DNA of 15,487 nucleotides. Source: Proteobacteria bacterium UBA6492. GTDB taxonomy: Bacteria > Pseudomonadota > Gammaproteobacteria > UBA6429 > Thiohalophilaceae. The first letter of the stretch is position 1. Each line of letters opens with the position of its first letter. The translations under genes and the position numbers were made by a program. The stretch covers positions 7,429 to 22,915 of the forward strand of contig DJMK01000140.1 in assembly GCA_002436485.1 (NCBI GenBank), given 5' to 3'. Below the pieces are notes generated by a model. That model searched no databases. It was given only the letters and a program-made list of their open reading frames with translations, and was not told the DNA's origin. This document shows positions 6,166 to 12,540 of the stretch, one piece after another.

Positions 6166-6179
6166 CTGAGTTAGCTCAA
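6166..6179. promoter_or_regulatory. 5-4-5 dyad similar in layout to the FNR-type box
   Basis: CTGAG-TTAG-CTCAA is an inverted repeat with one mismatch, in the same 5-4-5 layout as the box at 6217 and 51 bp away from it. It lies 47 bases from the TPR start codon. It deviates from the FNR core (GAG for GAT), so the binder could be another Crp/Fnr member or none. Confidence 0.25.
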
Positions 6180-6216
6180 TCTTACACGCTATATATTTTG
6201 TGTTTGTTAGTAAAGT

Positions 6217-6230
6217 CTGATCTGGATCAA
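6217..6230. promoter_or_regulatory. Candidate FNR/Anr box at -41.5
   Basis: CTGAT-CTGG-ATCAA matches TTGAT-N4-ATCAA at 9 of 10 defined positions. Counting from the box centre, the -10 position falls at 6253-6258, where the sequence is TATATT (5 of 6). The predicted start is G6265, 21 bases before the Sel1 start codon. This is the layout of a class II FNR-activated promoter. Confidence 0.6.
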
Positions 6231-6252
6231 GATTATAAAAATAAGACCATTC

Positions 6253-6258
6253 TATATT
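6253..6258 (+). promoter_or_regulatory. -10 element of the predicted FNR-dependent promoter
   Basis: TATATT is placed precisely where a class II FNR site centred at -41.5 requires it. No good -35 hexamer is present, as expected for an activator-dependent promoter. Confidence 0.5.
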
Positions 6259-6285
6259 TAAAATGTTCAGTTAATCGAGATAGGT

Positions 6286-6804
6286 ATGGCAAAGAAAGAC
6301 AAGAAGCAACGTAGCATCATAGGTGCTTTTGTTGTCTCAGGCCTGGCAGCATATAGTGGCAGCACACTGGCGGATGATAATCCCTTTGGAGTTGAAGAAA
6401 AGCCGCATACCATGGAGCGCTGTTACTGGTTGAGCCGCCAGATCCCGGCTGAAGGGTTGTGTGGCGAAAAAATGCGTCCTGACGTGACCATACTCATGGT
6501 TGAGGCAGAGAAAGGGAATAATATTGCGGCGATGCGCCTGGGGCAGCTATTTGGCACCGGCAATTGGGGCGTGAAGCAGGACTACGAACAGGCGATCAGG
6601 TGGTATGAGCATGGTGTCAAACTGAATGATCGTTATTCACAATTGCAACTTGGACAGGCCTATGAGTTTGGTCGCCTTGGTGTGAAACGCGATCTTGCCA
6701 AGGCAATCAAATATTACAACATGGCCGCAGAAAACGGTCTTTATCCCCAGCTGGAGAACAAGATCGAGCGGCTTGAAGCGAAATTGACCAAGCAAAAACG
6801 CTAA
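6286..6804 (+). CDS. Exported or membrane-anchored Sel1-repeat protein, 172 aa
   Basis: A basic start (MAKKDKKQRS) and a hydrophobic stretch at about 11-24, ending near SGSTLADD, indicate a signal peptide or N-terminal anchor. The body should then be periplasmic. Cys46 and Cys59 could pair. Residues about 70-150 hold two Sel1-like repeats (AAMRLGQLFGTGNWGVKQDYEQAIRWYEHG and SQLQLGQAYEFGRLGVKRDLAKAIKYYNMAAENG), and a charged helix ends the chain. Sel1 repeats are TPR relatives used for protein binding. The gene is divergent from the exported TPR protein, so both may act in the same compartment. A strong FNR-type promoter candidate precedes it, pointing to induction under low oxygen. Confidence 0.82.
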   Translation: MAKKDKKQRSIIGAFVVSGLAAYSGSTLADDNPFGVEEKPHTMERCYWLSRQIPAEGLCGEKMRPDVTILMVEAEKGNNIAAMRLGQLFGTGNWGVKQDYEQAIRWYEHGVKLNDRYSQLQLGQAYEFGRLGVKRDLAKAIKYYNMAAENGLYPQLENKIERLEAKLTKQKR

Positions 6805-6972
6805 ACGCGTGTATCCGCGCGCCATTCACTGCTGGAACCAGCCGGTTATTTTGTAGACTGCAAGCCATGCCATTGGGCAGTATGCGGCCTAGACAAGTGG
6901 CCATAAATGAGCATATATTTGTTCACACCATTTACTCAGCCTCTTTTAACCCAACAACAGGACAAGGTGGTC

Positions 6973-7509
6973 ATGGCTATTGACGTAGCAAGCTTTAAAG
7001 CATTATTCCCCTCCGTTGCCGATCATTGTGAGCCAGGTGATCTGGAAGCATTGATCGCGTCCATGCGTGAGCAGAATGCCAGCAGGGGTGAGGTTGTAAT
7101 GCGTGAAGGGGATGTGACTGGCAACCTGTTTTTTGTAGTCGACGGTGAATTAAGCGCAACCGTCAATGGAAATAATAACCAAATTCAAATGGGTGCCATT
7201 AAGGCAGGTGATACCTTTTGCATGGCCAATTTGCTCGAACCCGGTCCCGCCACGATGACAGTTACTGCTAACAGCGACGTCAGCCTGCTTGTGCTTTCCG
7301 AAAAAGCGTTTCGTCAATTGGAACAAGGCCACCTGAAAATGACGGGCAACATTCTACGTATGTTATCCAATCAGATTATAGAGTTGTGTCGCAGCGCGGA
7401 CAGGCTGTTGTTTAATCGGTGCACGGGTATTCCCGATGAATCTGAACATCACAAACATGCCAGCCTGATGGAATGGGCAAGCCACATCTATAAAAAACTT
7501 CACGGCTAA
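6973..7509 (+). CDS. Cyclic-nucleotide-binding-fold protein without DNA-binding domain, 178 aa
   Basis: A Crp-type beta-barrel domain spans about 20-112, with GEVVMREGDVTGNLFFVVDGEL (39-60) as its signature. It is followed by a long helix (KAFRQLEQGHLKMTGNILRMLSNQIIELCRSADRLL) like the Crp dimer helix, and then the chain stops: there is no helix-turn-helix. In the phosphate-binding cassette the usual Glu and Arg are absent (GDTFCMANLLEPGPATMTV), so cAMP or c-di-GMP binding in the standard way is unlikely. Cys19, Cys83, Cys139 and Cys150 are present. The start at 6973 is preferred because AAGGTGG precedes it; ATG 6907 would add 22 residues without a ribosome site. It is followed 13 bases later by a second protein of the same fold, so the two are probably one transcript and perhaps a heterodimer. 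Confidence 0.82.
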   Translation: MAIDVASFKALFPSVADHCEPGDLEALIASMREQNASRGEVVMREGDVTGNLFFVVDGELSATVNGNNNQIQMGAIKAGDTFCMANLLEPGPATMTVTANSDVSLLVLSEKAFRQLEQGHLKMTGNILRMLSNQIIELCRSADRLLFNRCTGIPDESEHHKHASLMEWASHIYKKLHG

Positions 7510-7522
7510 TCGAGAGACAGAT

Positions 7523-8029
7523 ATGAACCTGCAACATTTTTTTCAGACAATTCCTGAATTCTCCGAAATGACCAATGATGATCTGGACAAGCTGGAGCGA
7601 GCGTTGGTTGTACGTGAACACAGGGATGGCGAAGAATTTCTAAGACAGGGCAGCGGAGCAAATGATCTTTATTTCATTATTGAAGGTGAAGTAGAGATTC
7701 TGCACCAGGAAGCCGGCGGTCATGGTGAGCAGGTTATCAAGACGATGCAACCGGGTGAACTGGTTGGCCTGCACAGCCTTATCAGTCACCGGCCGACCAG
7801 CGCCTATTGCCGCACAAAGGGTGAGACTAAACTAGCCAGCTTGCCAATGAATGCGTTTAACCTGCTATACCAGGCTAACTCACCCTTGACGCATCATTTC
7901 CAACGCGTCATTGCCCGCCAACTCGTGCGAGATTACCGCCAGGTCATGTCAGTCATCAAGTCGATGATAGTGGCACAGGATGAAAAGCAAGCCGAACAGG
8001 CGATGGCGCAACACGTTACTGGTGGCTAG
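7523..8029 (+). CDS. Second cyclic-nucleotide-binding-fold protein without DNA-binding domain, 168 aa
   Basis: The Crp-type sensor domain covers about 10-115: DGEEFLRQGSGANDLYFIIEGEVEILHQ (35-62) and a phosphate-binding cassette that is better kept than in its neighbour, with Gly-Glu-Leu at 78-80 and Arg90-Pro-Thr-Ser-Ala. A real nucleotide ligand is therefore possible. A C-terminal helix (SPLTHHFQRVIARQLVRDYRQVMSVIKSMI) follows and no helix-turn-helix is present. A ribosome site GAGAGA lies upstream. The pairing with a cassette-degenerate sister suggests one ligand-binding and one structural subunit (inference). It could regulate a partner protein rather than DNA. It converges with the acetyltransferase gene, 22 bases away. 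Confidence 0.85.
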   Translation: MNLQHFFQTIPEFSEMTNDDLDKLERALVVREHRDGEEFLRQGSGANDLYFIIEGEVEILHQEAGGHGEQVIKTMQPGELVGLHSLISHRPTSAYCRTKGETKLASLPMNAFNLLYQANSPLTHHFQRVIARQLVRDYRQVMSVIKSMIVAQDEKQAEQAMAQHVTGG

Positions 8030-8051
8030 TTCAATATAATAGTCACACTAT

Positions 8052-8522
8052 TTAGCAGTCGAGTTCTTTTTGCAGTTGCGTGTGCGGGATTACATCAAAT
8101 AAGACGTGTCGCTTGTCAGTAATGAAATATCCGTTCGCCAGATAAAAATCCAGATACGCATCGCGCGCGTTCAGCACGACATGTTTTATATCCCAGTCAC
8201 GAGCAACATTTTCCAGGTGTTGTAAGATAAGCTTGCCAATACCGCGCCGCTGATAATCCTCGACGACCGCCATGTATCGTATCTGGGCTAGCGATTCAGA
8301 TTTTTTGTGCAGGCGACCTACGCCAATCACATGCTGTTGCCCGTATAGTGCCATGCAATGGTAGGCATCCTGTTCTTGATCATCCTTTTCACTGCCCGGT
8401 GGTTGTTGCCAGGGTTTGCGTAACAGGCGCCAGCGTAGTTCGAAGTATGCGTCCCAGTGCGCATCTGTACGGGGTGAGGTGAGCGTGATATCACTGTCAG
8501 TGATCAAGCAAAAACAACCCAT
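8052..8522 (-). CDS. GNAT-family N-acetyltransferase
   Basis: A 156-aa single-domain Gcn5-type acyltransferase. Motif A is clear: IRYMAVVEDYQRRGIGKLIL (81-100), with the Gln-Arg-Arg-Gly-Ile-Gly pyrophosphate loop for acetyl-CoA. Motif B follows as HVVLNARDAYLDFYLANGYFI (114-134). The pattern with an N-terminal YFELRWRLLRKPWQQP block resembles small GNATs of unknown substrate (ElaA/YjdJ-like). The ATG at 8522 lies inside the end of the upstream dioxygenase gene (19-base overlap) and has no ribosome site. A TTG at 8507, overlapping the upstream stop codon, is an alternative start. Translation is therefore probably coupled to the dioxygenase, and the two should be made together. Confidence 0.88.
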   Translation of the reverse strand: MGCFCLITDSDITLTSPRTDAHWDAYFELRWRLLRKPWQQPPGSEKDDQEQDAYHCMALYGQQHVIGVGRLHKKSESLAQIRYMAVVEDYQRRGIGKLILQHLENVARDWDIKHVVLNARDAYLDFYLANGYFITDKRHVLFDVIPHTQLQKELDC

Positions 8523-9103
8523 GTTGTTGCAATATACTTAATACCTTCTTCAAGCGTCACGGCACGATGTTCATGCGTCCAGAATGGCGGAAACAGAATA
8601 AGCTTGCCCTGTTCAGGTTTGATTTTAATGTCCTGGAATAAAAACTCGGTTTCTCCACCAGGACCAGGTACGTCGTTCAGGTACCACAACGCAACCAGCT
8701 GGCGTTGGCTGAATTCATGGCTGCCACCATCGATATGCCAATGATAATGTTCGCCGGGTAGATAGCGTTGCAGCCCGTATCCCATATCCTTGAATGGCCC
8801 CTTGAAATATTCATAGGTTTCCCGGAATTCCTTGATTGCCATACCGAGAGAATAAAATAATGCCTTGTCGACATCTTGCCAGTGTTCTTTTCCGCTCACT
8901 ACCAGATCAGTGGTTTTCTTGATGCTGCGATCCCGATTTACAGATTGCCCGATACGACCTTCATATTGCTCTGATTCGTATTCCTCGAAACGGCGAATCA
9001 TCTCGTCACAGGCCTCTGCGGGTAACGCATTTTTCTTTTCAAAGATAAAGGTATTGGGTTTGACCTCGATAATCGTCGAGAGCGGTTTGATGGTTTTTTC
9101 CAT
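8504..9103 (-). CDS. Prolyl-4-hydroxylase-like Fe(II)/2-oxoglutarate oxygenase, 199 aa
   Basis: The core has the P4H-type pattern: LQRYLPGEHYHWHIDGG, with iron ligands His123 and Asp125. A substrate-sheet strand follows (LVALWYLND, then GGETEFLF at 149-156), and GKLILFPPFWTHEHRAVTLEEGIKY carries the distal histidine (His177 or His179) and Lys189 as the 2-oxoglutarate anchor. TTWVVFA closes the domain. Length is typical for bacterial members, and all key residues are present. The family hydroxylates protein prolines, other side chains or small molecules; the target is not evident. It lies 7 bases downstream of the 354-aa unknown and overlaps the acetyltransferase, forming a tight three-gene operon. 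It is the third 2-oxoglutarate oxygenase in the window and belongs to a different subfamily from the other two. Confidence 0.9.
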   Translation of the reverse strand: MEKTIKPLSTIIEVKPNTFIFEKKNALPAEACDEMIRRFEEYESEQYEGRIGQSVNRDRSIKKTTDLVVSGKEHWQDVDKALFYSLGMAIKEFRETYEYFKGPFKDMGYGLQRYLPGEHYHWHIDGGSHEFSQRQLVALWYLNDVPGPGGETEFLFQDIKIKPEQGKLILFPPFWTHEHRAVTLEEGIKYIATTWVVFA

Positions 9104-9110
9104 GCTGGGT

Positions 9111-10175
9111 TTATAGTTTGTTGTTTTCGATCAGTTCTGCAATTCTATCACGCATGTTGTCCGGCTTTTCATTTGCAATTGCAAGTACAGACTGGCAAAG
9201 CTTTTCCCAGTGTTCCGTGCCATGTTTTGCGATATCGCGCATGTATGAGAGTTTATTGCTCTCATGCCACTTGTTATAGGCCTTGACCAGCGAAGGAAAC
9301 AGGTCTTTGCGTAAATTACTCAGGTTGCCAATATAAAAGTGTAACGAGGCGTCGTTACCCTGGTCGATTAACTCGGGCAAGGTGGAGAGGCAGTCTGCAT
9401 AGTGATCACGAATAGCACGTAACTGGTACTCTAACCGAGAATGTGCAACATCTAGCAACAACGACTCCCATTCCTTGCCTAGCACCTGGCCGGCATTGAC
9501 TTCACCAATTTCATGTAACACGGCTGAATCCAGTTCGTTACTGGTCATTTGATCAAGCGCATTTTCAAGATGGGATTCAAACGGGTAATAGCGAAGCGCG
9601 CGCGCCATGGCATTGTCGGGTTTGTTCCACAGCCACTGCTCGTATTGTTCCCACAACATGCGCCTGAACGCTTCACGTCTAATATATATAGTATTACCCT
9701 GGCTCATAGCCGGGGGAGCTGTCAGGTCACGCGCATATTCATCGGCAACCACCATGATATTGAAATCATGGTGCTGGTGATGTTTTTCTAACACGCCCAG
9801 GAAAAAATGCGCATGGGTGTTACGACCCAGGCCTGCGCTATAAACCAGGCGTTCCGGTAACAGGTTATGGTTAATGGCTTCGGCATCGAACGGGTCATAA
9901 TGTTTACCATGAATGGTAATCTTCGCGAATTCCTGTTCCTGCAGACTTTCCCATAACTCTTCACGTTCACGTAACCAGTTGCCAACTTCCTCGCGTGGAA
10001 TATTGTCACCAAAATCGTAACCGCTTTCCCAGCGATAAAACTCGCGCATTTTTAACAGATAAACGCAGAGTGTATAGTTGCCCGCGGCGCTGGCATCCGC
10101 GATATGGCAATTAAGTTGCACGGTATCCTTGATACTGGAAAGATCGAGTAAAGCGTTGGCAGCTGCAGTTGACAT
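9111..10175 (-). CDS. Conserved protein of unknown function, 354 aa ('Sfum_1244'-like)
   Basis: The sequence resembles proteins I recall being annotated as 'Sfum_1244 family', a label without a known function; this is from memory. Notable blocks are LNCHIADASAAGNYTLCVYLLKMREFYRWE (21-50), VGNWLREREELWE (66-78), DPFDAEAINHNLLPERLVYSAGLGR (94-118), then HFFLGVLEK, EYARDLTAPPAM and LHEIGEVNAGQVLGKEWE (220-237), which contains a His-Glu pair. It is soluble, largely helical, with no signal peptide. It heads the operon with the P4H-like oxygenase and the acetyltransferase, so it may be their substrate, scaffold or partner (inference). GAGGG about 14 bases upstream is a weak ribosome site. Its high content of Trp, Tyr and His is striking. 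Confidence 0.8.
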   Translation of the reverse strand: MSTAAANALLDLSSIKDTVQLNCHIADASAAGNYTLCVYLLKMREFYRWESGYDFGDNIPREEVGNWLREREELWESLQEQEFAKITIHGKHYDPFDAEAINHNLLPERLVYSAGLGRNTHAHFFLGVLEKHHQHHDFNIMVVADEYARDLTAPPAMSQGNTIYIRREAFRRMLWEQYEQWLWNKPDNAMARALRYYPFESHLENALDQMTSNELDSAVLHEIGEVNAGQVLGKEWESLLLDVAHSRLEYQLRAIRDHYADCLSTLPELIDQGNDASLHFYIGNLSNLRKDLFPSLVKAYNKWHESNKLSYMRDIAKHGTEHWEKLCQSVLAIANEKPDNMRDRIAELIENNKL

Positions 10176-10249
10176 GAATGTTGCTATGCCCTCGTTTGAG
10201 TTATCGAGTAAAATACCACTTTAAATATCGTAGCACGGGAACTATATAG

Positions 10250-10259
10250 CTGCTAGCAG
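10250..10259. promoter_or_regulatory. 10-bp palindrome in the divergent spacer
   Basis: CTGCTAGCAG is self-complementary, and its left part can also pair with AGCAGC at 10270-10275. It sits midway between the divergent 354-aa and 183-aa genes. It could be an operator or an RNA hairpin; support is weak. Confidence 0.2.
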
Positions 10260-10318
10260 GTGAGTAATCAGCAGCATGCTATTAACCTTATGATTTAATA
10301 GAGATTTAGGAGCCAGTT

Positions 10319-10870
10319 GTGCGCGTAAAAAGTAAGTGGAGCAGGAAAGACAAGACACATTCCGTGGAAGAAATCGCGGGTGCATTGGCCTTTATCGCAT
10401 TTCGAATTGCACAAAACGCGGTATTAAGCCTGGAGAACAATGATTTCCAGACAGATACCCAGAAACAACGCATGGATATCATTGCCGAGTTTCTCTGTTA
10501 TACCATTCACCTGATGGATCGTATGACCATTGAACGCTTCAGCGAGGAAGAGCGTGTACGTTTCATTACCGAGCTGGCTGTCAAGTCAGCAAAGCATTAT
10601 GAAGACAATTTACGCGAAGTCGTGGGGCCGGGCGAATATCGCCAGGTTTTCATCGATACATTGAACGAACGCATGAATGACTATGCAGAATTCCAGTATG
10701 ACCTGGAAAATGGCGGGGCCAGTTTTCCCATGCGGCGTTTTTTTGGTGAGCTGGTGACAAGACAGATGGGTGAGAAAAACAAACGTTGGGTTGCCGATCA
10801 GGTCATCGATATCGAGGCACCGGAGATACAGCAAACTCTAAACAGATCGGTACCTAACCTGTTCATGTGA
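10319..10870 (+). CDS. Hypothetical helical protein, 183 aa, GTG start
   Basis: I do not recognise this protein. It starts at GTG 10319, chosen because a strong ribosome site (TTTAGGAG) lies 7 bases upstream. The N-terminus is basic (MRVKSKWSRKDKTHS), followed by long predicted helices: EEIAGALAFIAFRIAQNAVLSLE, RMDIIAEFLCYTIHLMDRM and EEERVRFITELAVKSAKHYEDNLREVVG. Further on are FIDTLNERMNDYAEFQYDLENG and PMRRFFGELVTRQMGEKNKRWVADQVIDIEAPEI. The hydrophobic parts are not long enough for membrane segments. The single cysteine is Cys60. It is a single-gene unit, divergent from the 354-aa gene and ended by a strong terminator 19 bases after its stop. Confidence 0.8.
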   Translation: MRVKSKWSRKDKTHSVEEIAGALAFIAFRIAQNAVLSLENNDFQTDTQKQRMDIIAEFLCYTIHLMDRMTIERFSEEERVRFITELAVKSAKHYEDNLREVVGPGEYRQVFIDTLNERMNDYAEFQYDLENGGASFPMRRFFGELVTRQMGEKNKRWVADQVIDIEAPEIQQTLNRSVPNLFM

Positions 10871-10888
10871 CAATCCAAACCAGTAAAT

Positions 10889-10918
10889 AAAAAGGCGGAC
10901 ACAAGGTCCGCCTTTTTT
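10889..10918. terminator. Rho-independent terminator shared by convergent genes
   Basis: A 12-bp stem, AAAAAGGCGGAC with GTCCGCCTTTTT, around an ACAAG loop, with a T-run on the plus strand and the matching A-run for minus-strand transcripts. It should stop the 183-aa gene from the left and the 66-aa gene from the right. Confidence 0.92.
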
Positions 10919-10934
10919 GTGTCTGGACGATAAC

Positions 10935-11135
10935 TTACTTGGTAAAGTTTTTGTAGTTGTCCATGTTACGGGCAGTGCCATCTTCATAACCCGCGTTGTA
11001 GGTGTCATTGACACGCTGCTCTTCGCGTAATGGGTTAATCAGGAAACCGCCTTGCCAACCTTGAATGTATTCAGGGTCAACGCCTGCTTTTTCCATTACC
11101 TCAACATGCTCGCGATAGATGTTTAAATCTTTCAT
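10935..11135 (-). CDS. Small protein, 66 aa, with two Tyr/Trp-Gly motifs
   Basis: Function unknown. The start at 11135 is well supported by TCTAGAGGAGA 6-8 bases upstream. After a helix (MKDLNIYREHVEVMEKAGVDPE) come two similar short motifs, YIQGWQGGF (23-31) and YNAGYEDG (46-53), joined by LINPLREEQRVNDT. Paired aromatic-Gly motifs of this sort recall the ribosome modulation factor layout (GYQAG ... GW), but length and basic charge differ: this protein is near neutral or acidic. It may be a small adaptor. It lies 50 bases downstream of the TrpD-like gene on the same strand, with its own ribosome site, and is followed by a strong terminator. No cysteine, signal peptide or membrane segment is seen. 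Confidence 0.75.
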   Translation of the reverse strand: MKDLNIYREHVEVMEKAGVDPEYIQGWQGGFLINPLREEQRVNDTYNAGYEDGTARNMDNYKNFTK

Positions 11136-11185
11136 GTTTATCTCCTCTAGATATCTAAACTTGCAAGTCTTAATTAGTTGGCGAG

Positions 11186-12316
11186 TCAGCCAGCCTGAAA
11201 GTGAGCCAGTGCCTTACCAGAATCCAGTACCTCGCGCGCCATGTCGGCGGCAGCGCCCAGGTTTTCCGCACGGCCAAGGTGCGTCAATGAAATGGCCGCA
11301 GAATATACCAGAGAATCGCGTGCAGGTCCCGCTTTACCTTGCAGGGCCTCCAGGCCATATTCGGCCGCCCGCGCCGCGGCGGCGTCGATATCAAACTCGT
11401 TGGCAATTTCATCAGCCTGTTCGGTGGCCTTGGGTAAATCTTTGGGTAATGGTACCGCGCGGCTGCTTTGCTCGATGCCTAATACCTTGGGATCAAGCTC
11501 GAGCAGTTGCTCTTCACCCTTGTCGTGGTAGTAAAACAGCTTACCCGGCTGCTGCAGCGAGGGGATGACACCGCCTTCCACGCCACGCACGATCATGGCT
11601 GAGTCAAAGCCGGAGAAGCGGGCTAATTCGGCATAAATTGGCGGATACGCCTTGTGTACATAGCCCGTCAGCAGGTGTGTTTTGTGTTTCCCGCGCACCG
11701 GGCCAACCAGCACCTCGACGGTGGTCAGTACCTGGCGCTTGATAATACGGGCGCGTAAATCCATCAGGCTGTGCAGTTTGGAGGCAAAACGGGCCTGGTC
11801 AACATAGGCCCAGCCACAATCCGAGTTGGCCAGCTGTTTAGCCGCCGCGTTAACGTCAAGATCGACGCTTTTACCTGCAGCTTTGAGGATTTTATGCTGA
11901 GTTACCCCGTATTTTGGGCCGACCGCCTCCAGGCCGTGGCACACGGATGGTATCCCTAGTGCCGCCATCACAGGAGCAATGAACGCTGCCATGGGCAAGC
12001 CGCGGGCGTGACCATCGTAGGGATCGGCTATATCAAGGACTTCGTCGACGTCAGCTGTAGTGATACTGGCGCTTTCCGCAATGGCCTTGAGAATCCCCTT
12101 GTTTTCATCGTCGGTTTCGCGCTTCATACGTAATGCGATGAAAAAGACAGCCGCCTGCACCGGGTCTGCACTATCCGAGAGGATTTGTGACATGGCCGTA
12201 TAGGCTTCGTCCAGGTCCAGATCCTTACTGTATTCGGGGCCCGTTGCGACTTTCTGTATGCATTTGCGGAGGGTACGCTGGGCGTCGGTCATTTTTTCCG
12301 CAGTGGCTGCACTCAT
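11186..12316 (-). CDS. Degenerate anthranilate phosphoribosyltransferase-like protein (TrpD2/YbiB-like)
   Basis: A 376-aa protein with the nucleoside phosphorylase/phosphoribosyltransferase class III fold. The N-terminal helical domain (LRKCIQKVATG ... LDLDEAYTAMSQIL ... QAAVFFIALRMKRET, 16-67) matches TrpD. At the PRPP-binding Gly-Thr-Gly-Gly-Asp motif it has DPYDGHARG instead (98-106). The following APVMAALGIPSVCHGLEAVGPKYG (114-137) replaces the usual KHGNRAVSS loop. VLVGPVRGKHKTHLLTGY (202-219) corresponds to the NLLGPLTNP region. Loss of the PRPP motif argues against tryptophan synthesis; binding of another ligand or nucleic acid, as proposed for YbiB, is possible. The start at 12316 has GAGGAAAA upstream; ATG 12406 would add 30 atypical residues. 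It probably forms an operon with the 66-aa gene. Confidence 0.82.
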   Translation of the reverse strand: MSAATAEKMTDAQRTLRKCIQKVATGPEYSKDLDLDEAYTAMSQILSDSADPVQAAVFFIALRMKRETDDENKGILKAIAESASITTADVDEVLDIADPYDGHARGLPMAAFIAPVMAALGIPSVCHGLEAVGPKYGVTQHKILKAAGKSVDLDVNAAAKQLANSDCGWAYVDQARFASKLHSLMDLRARIIKRQVLTTVEVLVGPVRGKHKTHLLTGYVHKAYPPIYAELARFSGFDSAMIVRGVEGGVIPSLQQPGKLFYYHDKGEEQLLELDPKVLGIEQSSRAVPLPKDLPKATEQADEIANEFDIDAAAARAAEYGLEALQGKAGPARDSLVYSAAISLTHLGRAENLGAAADMAREVLDSGKALAHFQAG

Positions 12317-12432
12317 GGGTTTTCCTCGTTCGCGAAAAGGTGCTGAAGTATAGCCATGCACCCAAGTTGGCTGTATATCCCTATAGAGAGACCATAATAG
12401 AAACAATCCCTGTAATTTTCAGTCAGTTACGA

Positions 12433-12457
12433 ATACTTGACTGTCCAAATGGGGTAT
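12433..12457. promoter_or_regulatory. Candidate IscR type 1-like site
   Basis: The left half ATACTTGACT matches the IscR type 1 left half at all ten positions. The right half AATGGGGTAT matches at eight of ten. The 5-base centre GTCCA fits poorly. Overall about 20 of 25 positions agree with the consensus I recall. It lies between the TrpD-like gene (minus) and the Sel1 gene (plus), 84 bases before the latter. IscR would link expression to Fe-S cluster status. No well-spaced -10 is obvious, so this remains a candidate. Confidence 0.35.
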
Positions 12458-12540
12458 ACTCCTTCAACAATTATATAGGTAATTTAAGAAAATGGTAATA
12501 TTGTAAACCAATCGCTACTCGAACAAAGAGACTGATAACG

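Noticed and set aside
6805..6906. Possible tRNA or small RNA in the spacer before the sensor-protein genes
   Set aside because: Short inverted bits exist (GGCC near 6884 and 6899), but no cloverleaf, no TTCGA-type loop and no terminator were found.
8038..8052. Hairpin AATAGT-CAC-ACTATT as a terminator between convergent genes
   Set aside because: The stem is only six A/T-rich pairs with no T-run, and its right arm overlaps the last base of the acetyltransferase gene; it would be too weak to terminate.
12317..12406. Longer N-terminus for the TrpD-like protein
   Set aside because: The added 30 residues are unlike the family, and the ATG at 12406 lacks a ribosome site, while GAGG lies at good distance from the ATG at 12316.
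12433..12460. Ordinary sigma-70 promoter using TTGACT and TATACT
   Set aside because: The two hexamers are separated by only 12 bases, far short of the usual 16-18, so they are not a normal -35/-10 pair; the site fits an IscR-like dyad better.
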